Notes: generated from the letters alone by a model not told the origin. 64,000 bases of DNA from Glandiceps talaboti (GCF_964340395.1 NC_135562.1:5822134-5886133); one strand, 5' to 3'; shown: positions 13,536-27,192, counted from the first letter of the stretch. Numbers and translations are program-made.

Positions 13536-14944
13536 GAGAGAAGGTTACAGACTCTCCACAGAAAAAAATCAATACATATTTGAAGCAATCGTTACTTTCA
13601 TCTCAATTATTGTACGAAAACTGCCATCAGGACCCGTTAACATATCAGTGCACCAAATTAAATAATTCACACTTTGGGCGATATGTTACTGATTCTATTT
13701 GAAATTTGAAGATAATGAACTCGTTATAGCGTCTCAGATCCATTGTGACACCCCTCCGTCGCATCCGGGTAGTTTACGAAGGGTAGAAAGTCACGCGATG
13801 CTGTCAAAACCACGTAGAGAAGTGATATAGCTATTGGATTGATTGTTTCCTGTGTCATATGAATATACATATATATAATCTAACGTACTATTCTATTAAA
13901 GGGCTTGTAAAATAAAGAAGATATAAACTGAATGTCAACTGTAAAGGCATACAAAGCAAGGAATGTTCCTTGTGCCTGCACTCAGTACCTCTACAGAAAA
14001 TTACCACCAGTACATCGAAGCATAGAAAGAATGCATACAGCGCCCTCTCTCAGCACATTCTGAAACTACACAGTAATGCAAACAAAAGGATAAATAATTT
14101 GTCATCAGTGCAAATACAAAAGTATGCACGTTTTGGATCAACGGACGGGAAAACATTTTGACGCTGGCAAACTGGAAGAGAAATGATCATATGTGCATTT
14201 TACCTGATGATTGACATGTCAGTATGTAAACAGATATAGGGAATTATCTCTTTTGTAAAATAACAGCAACATATGGCAGAGAGTGACGTGGTAGTATTTC
14301 AGTTCTTTTGTTTTGTTTTATTTGACTAATGCACATTACCAACAAAGATGACCAAGAATTTTGCAAAACAGATTTGGCCACAGTACAAAGCAATGGCCTG
14401 CGAGAATTATAAATCGTTGCTCGAATCTGACCTATGCTTGTACATCGTTGAAATTCTATTTCATGTTAAAGTATATCCAATGTAGCCAAATGTATGTATA
14501 TATCACTGTATTTCTGTTTTTCATGTTCAACACTGTTTCATATGTATATGTGGTATGTTACAACGAAGCCAGAAGGTCAAGGTGACACCATGAGATTATA
14601 TTTCAAGAATCGATTTTTCACCACCTGTGTGACACATATCAATATCGATACGTCACCATCAACATGGTTGTTAGAATGACAGGGTTGCTAATAACACGTA
14701 GCAGCAGAATTGATACACCACTTAGTTTGTAAATGTGTATATATAAATATGATGCAGATATCTCTATGAATAACAAGTAGGACAATGTTATGAATACAAA
14801 TGAATGACAAATGTTGTGTATTCAAGCATTGAAGATGGTCAAAATAAAATAACACAGCAGGTTAGATTTTAGCATTTGTATAATCTCATTTTCGAGACCT
14901 AATTACAAAGAGTTGTTTTTAAATTGTTCGTCTCTTTGTTTATA
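13536..14944. other. Gene-free stretch
   Basis: No supported feature; frames of about 60-75 residues show no family signature. Confidence 0.55.
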
Positions 14945-15092
14945 TTTGTTTGTTTGTTTGTTTGTTTGTTTGTTTGCTTGCATGTATGTATGTATGTATG
15001 TATGTATGTATGTATGTATGTATGTATGTATGTATGTGTGTGTGTGTATGTATGTATGTATGTATGTATGTATGTATGTATGTATGTATGTG
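14945..15092 (+). repeat. Compound (TTTG)n-(TATG)n microsatellite
   Basis: TTTG to about 14976, then TATG interrupted once by (TG)n near 15036-15047. Confidence 0.95.
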
Positions 15093-15174
15093 TATGTTTG
15101 TTCCCAGGTACCCGGGAATAATGACGGACGGTTAAAACAGTAATTGATATACGGGTGGCTAGATCGAATGAAAT

Positions 15175-15440
15175 GATGGATAGGTGGGAGGGTGGAGGTT
15201 GGATGGATGATTGGATGGATGGTTGGATGGATGGGTGGGTGGATGAGTGGAGGGATGGATGGATGGAGGGATGGATGGATGGATGGATGAGTGGAGGAAT
15301 GGATGGATGGATGGATGGATGAGTGGAGGGTGGAGGGATGGATGGATGGATGGATGGATGGAAGGTAGTAGGGAGAAAGGGAGAGTGGAATGAGGGTCAT
15401 GGGAGGGAGGGGAAAGGGGAAGAAAGGAACGGATGGATGA
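15175..15440 (+). repeat. Degenerate (GGAT)n / GA-rich tract
   Basis: GGAT blocks interrupted by GGGT, GAGT and GGAG words, fading into purine-rich sequence. It looks like an older expansion than the pure arrays. Confidence 0.9.
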
Positions 15441-16363
15441 ATGGAAGGAATCATGACATCTGTGGAACTAATTTATCTGCAGTTCTCCATGATTTATAAT
15501 TAGATTCCATTCCATTACATGAATTTCTAGTCGCGTCACGGTTTTATAGTCGGAAATGACGTCATGACGAAGTCATTTTACAGCTTGAAATATACACAGT
15601 GTGTTTTCGTATTAATTTCATCACCCATCGGCAAATAAGTGTGATTAAATGATGTTATAACTGAGTAATTATGTCATCTTAATACATGACAAGACACTTT
15701 TAACATGCCATATTGCATCAATTATTCCTTAAGGCCATGGGATCAAAATAATGAGAGACATGTTGTGAATGACTAAATTTATCGATCAATCTATGGCAAA
15801 AAAAACCCCTCTTTTTCATTTTTGCATGTTAGGTGCATGTACCGTATACATAATAAATGAAATCGATGCTCAGACTATTTCCACAGTATAGGTACTGTGC
15901 TATGATCTCACCTTCTTGTCAACGAGTATCGACATGCACCCATTTCGCCGGCACTGTGACCAGTCGCTTTTCTCTCTCTTCTGTTTACTGCGTCAGTGCA
16001 ACCAGAAACCGTGTACTTAAGATGTTTATTTTTCACTTCTTAAAGCATTGGCTTCTACGATTTCATTTTACTCGGTTCCCAAGGTTTCCTGGAGGTAACA
16101 TCTATTGTTATGCAAATTAGTACGCATGTGTGCATTGTGGGCCATCAGTGCGGTGATTGTCTCGTGCCAGTGTTACGTTACTGGTGTCATTTCACCCACC
16201 ATAAAGAGGGATGTATACTCACAGTGCCGGTGATCCGAGTCTATGCCATTTCCCCATGACACTACGCAGCTTACAAACAATGGATATCGGCAGGCTGCAC
16301 TGTCAGCTGCAACAAAGAGGTAAAATACGGACGTTTTGAAGATACAAAATCGTGAGTGGAAGG
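15441..16363. other. Region upstream of the MGCSNSKK exon
   Basis: Moderately CpG-containing from about 15930 to 16363 and the possible 5' UTR or promoter of the candidate exon. TGACGTCA lies at 15558 and an octamer at 16110. No TATA box was identified. Confidence 0.35.
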
Positions 16364-16388
16364 ATGGGCTGTTCTAATAGCAAAAAAG
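16364..16388 (+). CDS. Candidate first coding exon, acylated N-terminus MGCSNSKK
   Basis: A 25-nt candidate coding exon. It reads ATG GGC TGT TCT AAT AGC AAA AAA G and runs directly into a textbook splice donor (AAAAAG|GTAAGT). It would encode M-G-C-S-N-S-K-K and leave a phase-1 junction. Met-Gly-Cys followed by Ser at residue 6 and lysines fits the known N-myristoylation/palmitoylation signal, so the product would attach to membranes. An in-frame TGA lies upstream at 16337, and the ATG has A at -3 and G at +4. The exon at 55493 encodes a similar peptide with mainly synonymous changes. The next exon was not identified. A phase-1 acceptor is required, and exon 2 of the CaM-like gene (45792) has one, but 29 kb separate them. 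Function is unknown, and the call rests on a short motif. Confidence 0.5.
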
Positions 16389-18927
16389 GTAAGTTGGCTG
16401 TCATGCCGTGTGTCGTTTTTAAAGAAACACAGCCATGTCATCTCGGGCTTACAGTCTCAAAGTCGTCACAGTGTTGGTGCTATGTGTATTAAAACCTCTC
16501 ACCGCCACTTTCTCTGCTGCGAAGCGTCTATAACGTACCTTGGCCGATTAGCTGCAAAACACATAAAGAGTGCAGAATGCAAAGAACCATTTACATATAT
16601 ATTTTTATTGTACATGCATCATATACAACTTAACAGCAATTTCTCTCATGCAGGGAATTGTTAAATGTACATAATTTTCCACGGGTTATTGTGGATATCT
16701 GTTTTCATAGCTCGCGACCTTTCCCTCACCATTTGAGTGTATCTCCTATCATCATTAAGACACGGGGCAATTCGTCATTAGTAGCGCCACGGTGGTCTCT
16801 GAGTTAGCATGTGAAAGCCGCGTTAGCTTGTGACTATGTAAAATGTCATAATAGCATGGCAGACATATATGTATATCTATATTCGTCTCCCACGGCACAG
16901 ATAGGATCTAGTACGTATGCACGTCGTACCATGTCTTTTTCCCTTGTGGGTCTGGTTAACAAATTTAGAAGACGCTTGTTGAAGGGGTCCTGACTGTAGA
17001 ATAAGTCGTTCTTAATTGAAAGATGATACGATATATATATCTGCAAGTTACATCACGGTGCAGATATCACGTCAAAGATGTATTTATCTTTCATGACATA
17101 AAACGAGAACGACCTGATTACGACATCTTGGTGTGGTTATATTAATGAGTTCGACCTCTACATTTAGGAAAGGCAAATAAGAAGTCGTTTTCTTCATCAT
17201 ATCTGCAAATGTTGTGCTAAAAGTGTTGAATACAGATTCGTGTGTAGTGGAGTGTGTATAGAAGTACCAAAGGTTCGAGAATTTTGAGTTTGTAGTTCGT
17301 TTACATGTACATATACAGGTTGCTCTTTCAATACACGGTTTCTTTCATATACTGGACACTAACTCTGGTCGATTTCGACTACGTCATCGACAAACTCGCC
17401 GGATTTGTAAAAAAAAACCAATACTAGGTTCTAGCTTTTAGTTCAGTGCTTATTATAGCCCACTATAAGCTCTGGCTGAACCCATCGTTTCAATATTATT
17501 TCATCGCCATTTATTTATCACCTCGAAATTCAAATAAAATTATTGTCTATTAATTACATCGTTCTACGTTTTGCAGTGACGTTAATGTAACAACGTTGGC
17601 GAAAGACGTCCATCCTGTAAAGTATGCCAATTAAAATAACAACTTTAAAACTATGTGACACACAGTAATTACATAAAATGACACGAGGGAAATTTAGTCA
17701 TTCGTCAATCAAACATCAATGTATATATCCCACGTGCAATCATTTTGTGGTTTTTTTCTCTAAAAGTGATTTTATGTCCCTTGTGATACAGTTCGCCTCT
17801 GATTAGTCAGGAAAGATGTTACGTCGATGCTCGAAAGCCCACAGCCAGATTTATCGGTCATCGTTGTCTCTTGTCATTTCCACTGTGACGTCATTAGTAA
17901 TTACCATATCTATTAGCATATTAATTAGCATATTCATTAGTGCAAACTTAACGAGATGTTGACTCACAACTCAATATTTTAATGTTTACGATTTGGCTAT
18001 AGCTCAACTGGGAGTATATTATTGCATATTTAATATAATATTAGCATATTTATATGGTTCATATGCATTACTATTTACATAAATTAGCATAATCATTAGA
18101 TTATGAATTTACCTTGTACATATTATGAGCGACAGATAAGTACCACAAAATGGCGAATAAACTTACTACCATAAAAGGTTATTACTTAAGTTGAACGAGA
18201 CATAGATAAAATATTCATATGTTCAACTGAGTGCACAATGAATTCTGTCCTTGGAGTATGGGGGTAAACTCTACCCAGCTTAGTTGTTAATGACCGATGA
18301 TAACATTACGTAATCAAAACTATTTCACTTGATAGGTTCGATAAGTGAAGGCAGCTCTTAACCACCTTTTAATGTTACCACCCGCGAAAAATACGTTTAC
18401 TTGAGTGAAGTGAGCCAAGGAAAGATTTCATGCAAAGACAAGATTAGGTGAAAATAACAATACAACTGGTACAAAAACAACAGTGGGTGTCTTTGATGTA
18501 GGTTCAGGCAATGCTTTTTATCAGTTTATTTATATCTTTGGTACTTTTGGCAGTAACAAGCATACTCGATGTTATAACAGATCATGTGTTCTGTCTGTAA
18601 ACAGGGTCATGAGATTCGGGTCACTGAGGTGGTTATTCTTTGATAAGTTACTGACACTCATTACATTGTATGTCTTTGCATGAAACTTGCCTTATTCCTG
18701 CTTACTACAAGCAAGCAAGCAAACAAACACAGTGGTGTTTTTTCGCGGGTTGTATTACTATTCAGTTACAGTAGTAACAGGGAATGAGAACATAATACTA
18801 CACATTCTATAGGTATACTAAACAAAAATTCCCCTATAATCTCTCGCGTCATTGTTCTTAGTAGTTTTAACTAGAACGACAACACATTGCCCTAATCACA
18901 CTTGCGTGTTCTTAAATGCAACCCATT
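16389..18927. other. Gene-free stretch or first part of a long intron
   Basis: Begins with the GTAAGT donor. AT-rich, with TTAGCATATT words near 17915-18110 and a CRE octamer at 17886. A small hairpin (GTTCAG...CTGAAC) lies near 17441-17482. No exon recognised. Confidence 0.45.
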
Positions 18928-19209
18928 TCATCTAACCTCTCCGAAATAATGTATATCACAAATGCATTATTATCTTGGTTCATATAATATTGGTAGTGAA
19001 GGACACTTCAGACACGCTGGCTCTTACATTATGAAAACACAAGTACTTTCAATACATTGTAGCAGTCTATCAATTACTTGGATTTTGTTTTCATTTGTAA
19101 AGAGTCGGTGTGGCTACGTCTGAAGCGTTCTACTTGTCTACGAATATTGTATGAACCAAGATAAAAATACATTTTTGTGACACACTGTTTCGTTGAGGTT
19201 ATGTGAAAC
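18928..19209. mobile_element. Foldback element, about 115-130-bp inverted arms
   Basis: Left arm 18928-19044 and right arm 19080-19209 are reverse complements with indels. Examples are ATCTTGGTTCATATAATATT against its partner ATGAACCAAGAT at 19151, CTTCAGAC against GTCTGAAG, and ATGAAAACA against TGTTTTCAT. Pairing may extend weakly to 18909 and 19226. No ORF. Confidence 0.75.
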
Positions 19210-19864
19210 TGGCTGTAATAACTCTAAATCTAAATCGTTACGTTCGAGATTCGTGATGTATCCCTTTATTCCTTTCAATTTCTTTCAATGACATTCCGAT
19301 AAATATAATGAAACTTACCTTCGGCGGTACAATCCCAAGGTAATCTAACAATTTCAGTATGAAGGAACACACAATTTATAAGCGAAATTACAGCTGTATA
19401 CATAGTGCTCCCTAATTGATCGTAAAGGTACTCCAAGTTTCAACGTTTTGCTACTTGGTCGTACGTGTATTGGAACTTGATAAGTCTTTTTGCCATATGT
19501 TGGTTTTAAACCTTACACTACACGAAGTCAGTACACTTAAAAAAATTAAACAAATTTAAACTTTCAATATTTTCTATAACTATTACTAGTTTTAAGCCAT
19601 TTCTCCCAAAAATAGGTTTATGGATGTATTTTTCCTTAGCAAGACTAAAAGTAACGATGGTCACTCGAAACAAAGATACAGAAAACTAATATTTTATTCT
19701 CAATGATTTTAGAGCGCTGATGCCCATACAAATAGACAAGTACGCCCTATATTTACTGTGTTTTTGACCAATATATAACACAACAATCAACAGTGTGAAT
19801 TCCTGTGATGATACAACCCCCGAAAAAACACCGGTGCATTTACTTGCTTGTGGTAAGCCATGTC

Positions 19865-20060
19865 AATGGTAGAACATTCCATTCCATGGAAGTGAAGTCA
19901 ACGGGTTTCTATACGAAAATGGTAGAACACAATCCCCATCGTCGTCGTAAAAATCCATGGCCCCTTTACGGCAATGGTAGAATACTCCTATCCCATCGTC
20001 GTAAAACCACCATACGTTTTTGCGGCAATAGTAGAAGACATTTCCCAAGAGAGCTTTATT
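19865..20060 (+). repeat. About 54-bp imperfect tandem repeat, four units
   Basis: AATGGTAGAA or AATAGTAGAA recurs at 19865, 19918, 19973 and 20027. The middle units share CATCGTCGTAAAA and a TACGGC/TGCGGC end. Spacings of 53, 55 and 54 bp change reading frame, so the open frame across it is not evidence of a protein. Confidence 0.65.
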
Positions 20061-20798
20061 TTGCATTGGCAAGACAGGAATATATTCTACACCGCGAAAT
20101 AAAAATATGAACATTGCTGCAACGTCCTATTATTCATATAATCAATTCGTGTTATAACAAGTACATATGAATATATATATCGTCCTTTTTGTCTGTTTCA
20201 ACAATTAAATGGCTTTCACAGTAAACTATTTTGTTCCAGTTTGTAAGACGTGACCTAATCAACAGATGATATGTATGACCCTGAAGCAAAATAGTGTCAT
20301 CGTAATTTTCCTTACTCTTTCATTTTTCTCGGCAGTCAGATCATATTAAATCTGAAATCGTGTATTCTATCTAAATTTTGTACATGATAAAATTATTTGG
20401 TAATATCTATTTATTAAGACCATAAATCGTAATATGTTCATGAATACTGAGCCAGTGCAATTACACGTTATGCATGACTGCTAAATGAATTCGGAGAAAG
20501 ATTTATGCATCTTTTTACAGTATTCCATTTTGGCATGGCATTGAAGCAGACGACATAATCGAGCTGTTGTCAATTTTCGTTAAGTTGATGCTTTATTTTC
20601 TGTAGCTCGTTGACACTGAAGTTACTGAAGTTGAGATCGGTAAATATGCGTTAGGCATGTGTCCATAGTTCTGACAGAGATTGAGATGTTTGGAATTTAT
20701 GGTTTAATGTCTATAACCCTAGGGATGAATATGAATTGATGCATTCACGCACAAATTGTAGATAGTATATGCATATACCTAACAGTATGAGCTAGCGA

Positions 20799-21115
<317 letters not shown>

Positions 21116-21857
21116 GTTACATCTGAAATTGGAGATGAATATTTTTTACGTCTATCGGTATAAAAATTAGTCTTTGTATTATATGTGTTCAGTAAATACT
21201 AAATCCTATAGTGTACCCTGTGTAAATCCCATGTGCAATTGAACACATAGGTTTTGCTTATTGCAGTTTACGCTTGAAATAGTTATACACACACCACTAG
21301 TACTCAACCTAACAACTGAATTAAACGGTATTGACAATCCAGCCGTCAACTCGATGTCTTCATGTTGGCGGTTATTTCCTGTCTAAGTCGTTGTACATTT
21401 TCATTTCAACTAATAACCACCCAATCATCTTTCACGTCGATTTTAACCGTGGGGATACAGTTTGAAGTGGGTTGGGGTCATCCATTTTCTCATTTCCAAT
21501 ACATCTCACGTTCACATTGACTGGAATTGCATTTCGGACGTTCAGATTTCATTTTAAGTCAATACGCTCTGTAAGTAACGGTGTACAGGTTAACAGAAAT
21601 GAAATAAAGACAACGGTCGCCATTTGTAATTAGACGTTTTACGTTATTTTCTCACATGGGCCCAACTCTGCAAAGTCAATGTCAGCCCTTTATATATATC
21701 ATTAAAACCATGACTAGATTCCACCTTTTTGTGGGAGTTTTTGCTTGTTTGCTTTTGTGGACTGTTTCTGTTTCCACGTCGATTTCTCATATTGGAGAAA
21801 CGCAGGAAAGATCCTAGTATATTTTCGGATTTCAGACCTTACATGTGTATGTGTTTT

Positions 21858-22052
<195 letters not shown>

Positions 22053-22670
22053 TAGAACATAAAATATTGAAGCCATTAAAATCATCAAGTTCATGTGGTA
22101 TGTTTTCAGTACTGCTTTTACTGTACTGTAACAGAATAGCTATGCTTAGCGCGGTTGGACAAAGGATCCTCAGCGCTGTGTTTGTTGTGTCTTTGTTATT
22201 GTTAGCTATTCTAGAGTTGTAGTATATATGTCTATCTTTGCGTCAAAAACGTAATGTCCCATGAGTTAAACATCAAACCAACATCATTTTAGCTGTAATT
22301 TCTGTATGAATACTAGATGTCTTCTTTTTGTTGGAATATTATATACTCTGTTTACTTGCATTTATCGTGTTCTAATTTAAATATTTGTTGGTGGGTTAGT
22401 AGTACATGTATATATATATTTATATACCGGCACAATTTATAGATAAAGTGTTTCTATTTTTTCATTTCAACGCCATCCTGTGTAAGCTTATGTGTTAATA
22501 TAAGCAAATTGTCGGCGATCCCGTTAATGATGTATAATAAAGTCAACTTTCGTCGAAAACCTCAGAAAAACACCTAATTATTTCTTCAATGTTCTGGTGA
22601 GAATATCTTACATTATTGTATCACAAAAAAATGCAATCAAAATTCGTTTTTTAGATGCATTATAAAATAA

Positions 22671-22860
22671 TTTGGCGGGAAGGGACAATTGTTCTAATTT
22701 TGGCGGGAAGAGGTAATTTGTTCAAATAATTTGGCGGGAAGGGACAATTGTTCTAATTTTGGCGGGAAGAGGTAATTTGTTCAAATAATTAAGCAATTTG
22801 TGCAAAATTATACTGCGAGAGGACAATTTGTTTTAATGATTTCGGCGCGAAGGGGATTAG
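22671..22860 (+). repeat. 59-bp tandem duplication carrying E2F-like motifs
   Basis: Two near-identical 59-bp units (22671 and 22730) each contain two TTTGGCGGGAA words 28 bp apart, giving four in 98 bp (22671, 22699, 22730, 22758). A degenerate third unit follows with TTTCGGCGCGAA at 22840. Linking sequence is GGACAATTGTTCTAAT and AGGTAATTTGTTCAAAT. Confidence 0.85.
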
Positions 22861-23271
22861 CACTGAATTAGTAATGCTGTTCTAAAGGGATATCATATTA
22901 TCTTTGGCCAATACATTATTTACAAAGTCAGAATATATATGATTTCGATCTAAAATGGACTTGAAATGTAGAAAGGTTAGAAGGGCCTGACAAAAAAAGG
23001 GTTCACGAGATTTTGTATTGAAAAAGTGGTCGCAGGTTTGAACAGACTATTCATCATATCAAATCAGTATTTTGATGACTGAACTGAACAGAGATAAGTG
23101 GTGTAATTATCAGGGGCTCATCAGTAAAGTAATATGTATCATGTCATCTAAATTCGGAATTCAATTACGCTTCTTTTTTGTTATCAAATCTTTACTTGGT
23201 AATGTTATCAAACCGATCAACCGTCGTGATAGCAGTTTAGGAGTGTGTATTGGGGAAATTTAGACTCGTAG

Positions 23272-23699
23272 GGGAGGAGTTATTGGAGTTATAACCATAA
23301 GGCCTACAGAAAAAATTGTTTGGTTCCGGTTACTCGACCCCCAACTAGTTTTTCAGACCCTAAACTTTTTTTTTACATATTCGAGAAAAAATAATAAATC
23401 GAGAAAATTGTGAAGTCTCACCAGAAATAGTGGATGCGGATACTGACATCAACTTAAAAAGACAATATAACACTCCAATCTGTAATGGCTGTACATCTGA
23501 TGGGAAGAAACCAATAACACAGAGACCTAGGAAAACAACGGAAAACATAACTACCTGAACTAGACACTCACGCATGAAAAAAAATATACATAAAATAAAA
23601 TAACAAATCTACCTACCCCATCTATTCTAAAATTGAGCGTAATCGGAACCACACAATTTTTATTAAGCCTAATTGCAAACCCATAGCATTAATCCTCCA
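23272..23699. mobile_element. MITE-like element with about 65-bp terminal inverted repeats
   Basis: Left end 23272-23340 (GGAGGAGTTA, TAAGGCCTA, AAAATTGTTTGGTTCCGGTT) pairs with right end 23634-23699 (AATCGGAACCACACAATTTT, TAAGCCTAATT, TAATCCTCC). The roughly 290-bp interior has no recognisable transposase. The inner right-end word AAAATTGAGCGTAATCGGAA recurs at 26853 as AAAATTGGAGCGTAATCGAA, so the family has other fragments here. Confidence 0.65.
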
Positions 23700-24189
23700 T
23701 TCCGAGTCAAGTTCATATTTGAATCCTTCATGGTATTCAAAAATAAAGACTGTGTCAAAAAATTGATCGAATGAACTTGATTATCGACCATGACGACGTT
23801 GTAATTTGATTAAAATCCGCAAGAAATTTGAGACGCCAAATTTATACAAACTGCATCTTCCCGTCTCTATTGATGACTGTGGGAACCGCTAAAAGGTATC
23901 TATTTTTGTATGCAAGTGTCACGATGTCAGTGTATTAACGACAGCTAAGTCCATCTATTGAAAATATGAGACAGGGCCATTGTGAATAAACTATCATCAT
24001 GTGTTCATTGAAATTTAACTGGACCATATCATTTTTTCAAGGTCATTGAAACGACCTCGCATTACGAAAATCAATATCCGGGCTTGCTTTCCATGGCAAA
24101 GTGGACAATTTTTCATCAAAATATTCATACTAACTGATAAATGGAGATTACTAGCATAAATTTGGTGCAATGTCAAAAAAAGGTTAATT

Positions 24190-24780
24190 CTCTCGAATTT
24201 ATTTGGCGGGATCTCATCGTTCTGAAAAGTGATACTCATCGTCTGCTCATTGCTCTGAAATAGTATCACAAATTGCAAACATCTGTTAATAATTTTGTGT
24301 AAGATAGAGAGACTTGTGTGACAGTCAGAGCGTTCAAGAAAATGTGAGTTTCTTTGGTCGGAAATCAGTGTTACGGAAAGGTGACATTAATCGTCTGCGT
24401 ATTGCTACAATATAGATCCGCGCGAGCGTAAAGCTTCGTAATAGTTTGGGGATAAGATAAAGAGACTCCAGCCAAATACATTTCAGTGATGATTTTTTTT
24501 CGTATTTTCCTGACTCAAGTATCTTTATCTTGTACCCAAACTATTACAGTACGAAGCTTTATGACGCGTAGCAATATATACGCAGACGATTATAGTGTCA
24601 CCTTTCCATAACGCTGATTTCTCACCAAAAAAGATGTTGAACTTCTTTCAAATGTAATTTGGCGGGAAATTATTGTTCTGAAAGATTATACTTATCGTCT
24701 GCTTATCGCTGCGAAATAGATTCGCGCATTGTACAGCTGTGTATACGTTACACTGTAACATTTGTGAGAAGCAAATCAGA
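24190..24780. mobile_element. Nested inverted and direct repeat with flanking TTTGGCGGGA motifs
   Basis: Core arms 24331-24465 and 24519-24650 are inverted repeats. Examples are GGAAAGGTGACA against TGTCACCTTTCC, AATCGTCTGCGTAT against ATACGCAGACGATT, and AAGCTTCGTA against TACGAAGCTT. On each side is a direct copy of another unit: 24202-24270 and 24658-24722, both starting TTTGGCGGGA and continuing with GTTCTGAAA and ATCGTCTGC. So the order is unit, arm, inverted arm, unit. No coding capacity. Confidence 0.75.
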
Positions 24781-26032
24781 AGTTTAATACATGGGTAAAA
24801 ATAAATCGATTCTAGATTGATTTAGCCGTTCAATCAGAGGGAAAAGTCCTAACGCATATCGTATGATGAAATGAATACACAAAACGACTATAAATCATGA
24901 ATGTGAGATTAAAATAGTTTACCCTTTACAAGAAATCTGATCTAGAGATCTAGAAAATATCAAATGTTAACTTTCTGTTTGCGTCGGAGTAATGGCTATT
25001 TTACAAGCAACTATGTTAGCATCAACAAAACGGTGTCCGGTTTCATTTTTATATCTCTTTTGTTACAACTTATCACGACTGGATTATAAATTTTATGTTA
25101 AAGCTATTTAATATTTTATAAATGTTTCGTGTGGGTACTAGATATATCTAAAACCCGATAATATCTAAAAGTGTATCAGTCACTTTAAAGAACAAAAAGC
25201 TGTAGAATTTATTTTTTTTCAAATCTAGCATAAGTTTATTATTACATCAATTTATATTAAAATATTGTCATTTGTCTTATAATGCATATCCTATATTATC
25301 TACTCTGAAAAACCAACAATTACTACTACTAGAAGATATGTATAAATGCTTCTGTGACGTAATTTTTTAGAGCAAGAGAAATACATCATATTTAAACAAG
25401 CAAACAAGGGTATACATGTACAAAGGGCATTGAGGGTAATCTATGCAAATACGGGAAATTCAAACTGCTTTACACACCATCTTTACGGAGGTCTAGATTT
25501 CACCCTATTTTTCTTTTCCTTATTACATATGTGACTTTTTGTTTTTGTAGAAAATTTTTCTGAAGATTGCAAAAGATTAATTAAAAGAACGTTCATATAG
25601 TAGTCATGTTGTTGGTGTTGTAGAGCAGAGGAACTACGGAAACAGAATCTAACCCAAAGTCGGCCATTTTGTGACCTGAATGACTCTTTTAAGACTTTAA
25701 AGGGGATATGACGTAACTGAGGTCATATGTGTTGACTGAACTTGATGTACAGCAAGATTATCTGAGGCTACACAGAAGTCAGTGAATACACACAAAGAGG
25801 CTCAGACTATATCGTAATGTTCGAGTTTATTGGTAACCAAATATTTATGTCACAATATCAAATTTACATCACATACGAATCGATACTAGTGATATGATGT
25901 AATTTGATATATATAAGTATTTGGCATAAAATATTTATGTTTCTGTGTGAAATATTATATGACATTCAGTCAAGAACCATACCAAATCAGACTTTGCCTT
26001 CTTCAAATAGCGGTTTGTATCGCTACAACGTA

Positions 26033-26220
26033 ACCACCAAAGACCATAAAGTTACAGACTCTGTCTGTCTATATACAGCATCCACCAAAGACCATAACGT
26101 TACAAACTCTGTCTGTCTATATAAAGCAACCACCAAAGACCATAAAGTTACAGCCTCTGTTTATATAAAGTAACAGGCTCTGTCGCTATATTATAATGTA
26201 ACCACCAAAATTAGAAAGTT
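26033..26220 (+). repeat. 48-bp tandem repeat, three units plus a partial
   Basis: ACCACCAAAGACCATAAAGT and TACAGACTCTGTCTGTCTAT recur at 26033, 26081 and 26129 (48-bp steps), then loosely at 26201 after a 72-bp step. The unit is divisible by three, so one frame stays open as a 16-residue repeat. It ends at a stop, no start or splice context supports it, and a noncoding minisatellite is more likely. Confidence 0.8.
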
Positions 26221-27137
26221 ACAGAAGTATACCCCTTTAATGTGCGTTTACAGTTATATCAACGTTTTGAAAAGGTCATTACTCAGACGAGTTAAGTGAA
26301 TATTTTTCTATTCAAAATCATCTTTTTTCATATTAGAAAATGACACTATCATTTGTCACACCACAAAACTCCAATAATGTGTGCATGAAAATGATTAATA
26401 TTATTCAGAGGACGTACTTAATACACGGATTTAGCCAGACGACGTTGACATAAAATGTACGTCACCTTGAGTTACTGTGAAATTTGTTTTATATGTTACA
26501 CCAATTCCCGATAGCTTTAAGCTAATACTTCAACGTAGTTCTTGTAATAACGGGTAAAATAGTGTTGTGTATTAGTGAGTCACTCTTAGTACTGAGCTGA
26601 GTGACCTGCTAGCAACATTATGTCAATACCCATTCTTATCGCTGAGTGTACGTTGACTTCAGAGACCGTTCTATTTATTGAATAATGTATCACACAAAAA
26701 ATTGTTGTCCCTGTGAAAATTATCTGATTGAGTATTGATGTATAAGGAAGCACTGCACGATCATGATTAGTGACGTCATTAATTAGAATGTATGTGCTGA
26801 CACAGAAACGACGTTCATATATAGAGATGTATAGTCATTGTGGGGATTTCAAAATTGGAGCGTAATCGAAGTAGACGACACTGCGATGAGGTAAATTCCC
26901 GCCAAATAGATCCACTCTAATACCTCAATATACCTCGAAGCACACGCGATAGCTTAATACGCCATTTAGAGTATGTGTATCATATATTGAATATTATATT
27001 GTGCTTATTTTTTATTCAATCAAATTGTGTATTGTGCATTTTGCAAAAAATATACATGTATGCTATACTGAAACGTTTGATTTGTAGCTTGACATAGAAA
27101 ATGACATACATATGATTTACTTAAACTAACTTACATT

Positions 27138-27192
27138 CATCCATTCATCCATCCATCCATCCACCCATCCATCCATCAATCCATCGATCGAT
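27138..27192 (+). repeat. Short (CATC)n tract
   Basis: CATC units with CACC, AATC and GATC variants. Confidence 0.85.

Noticed and set aside
19805-20110. 101-residue Arg-rich frame with apparent repeats
   Set aside because: The underlying repeat has steps of 53, 55 and 54 bp, so units fall in different frames; a coding repeat would keep multiples of three.
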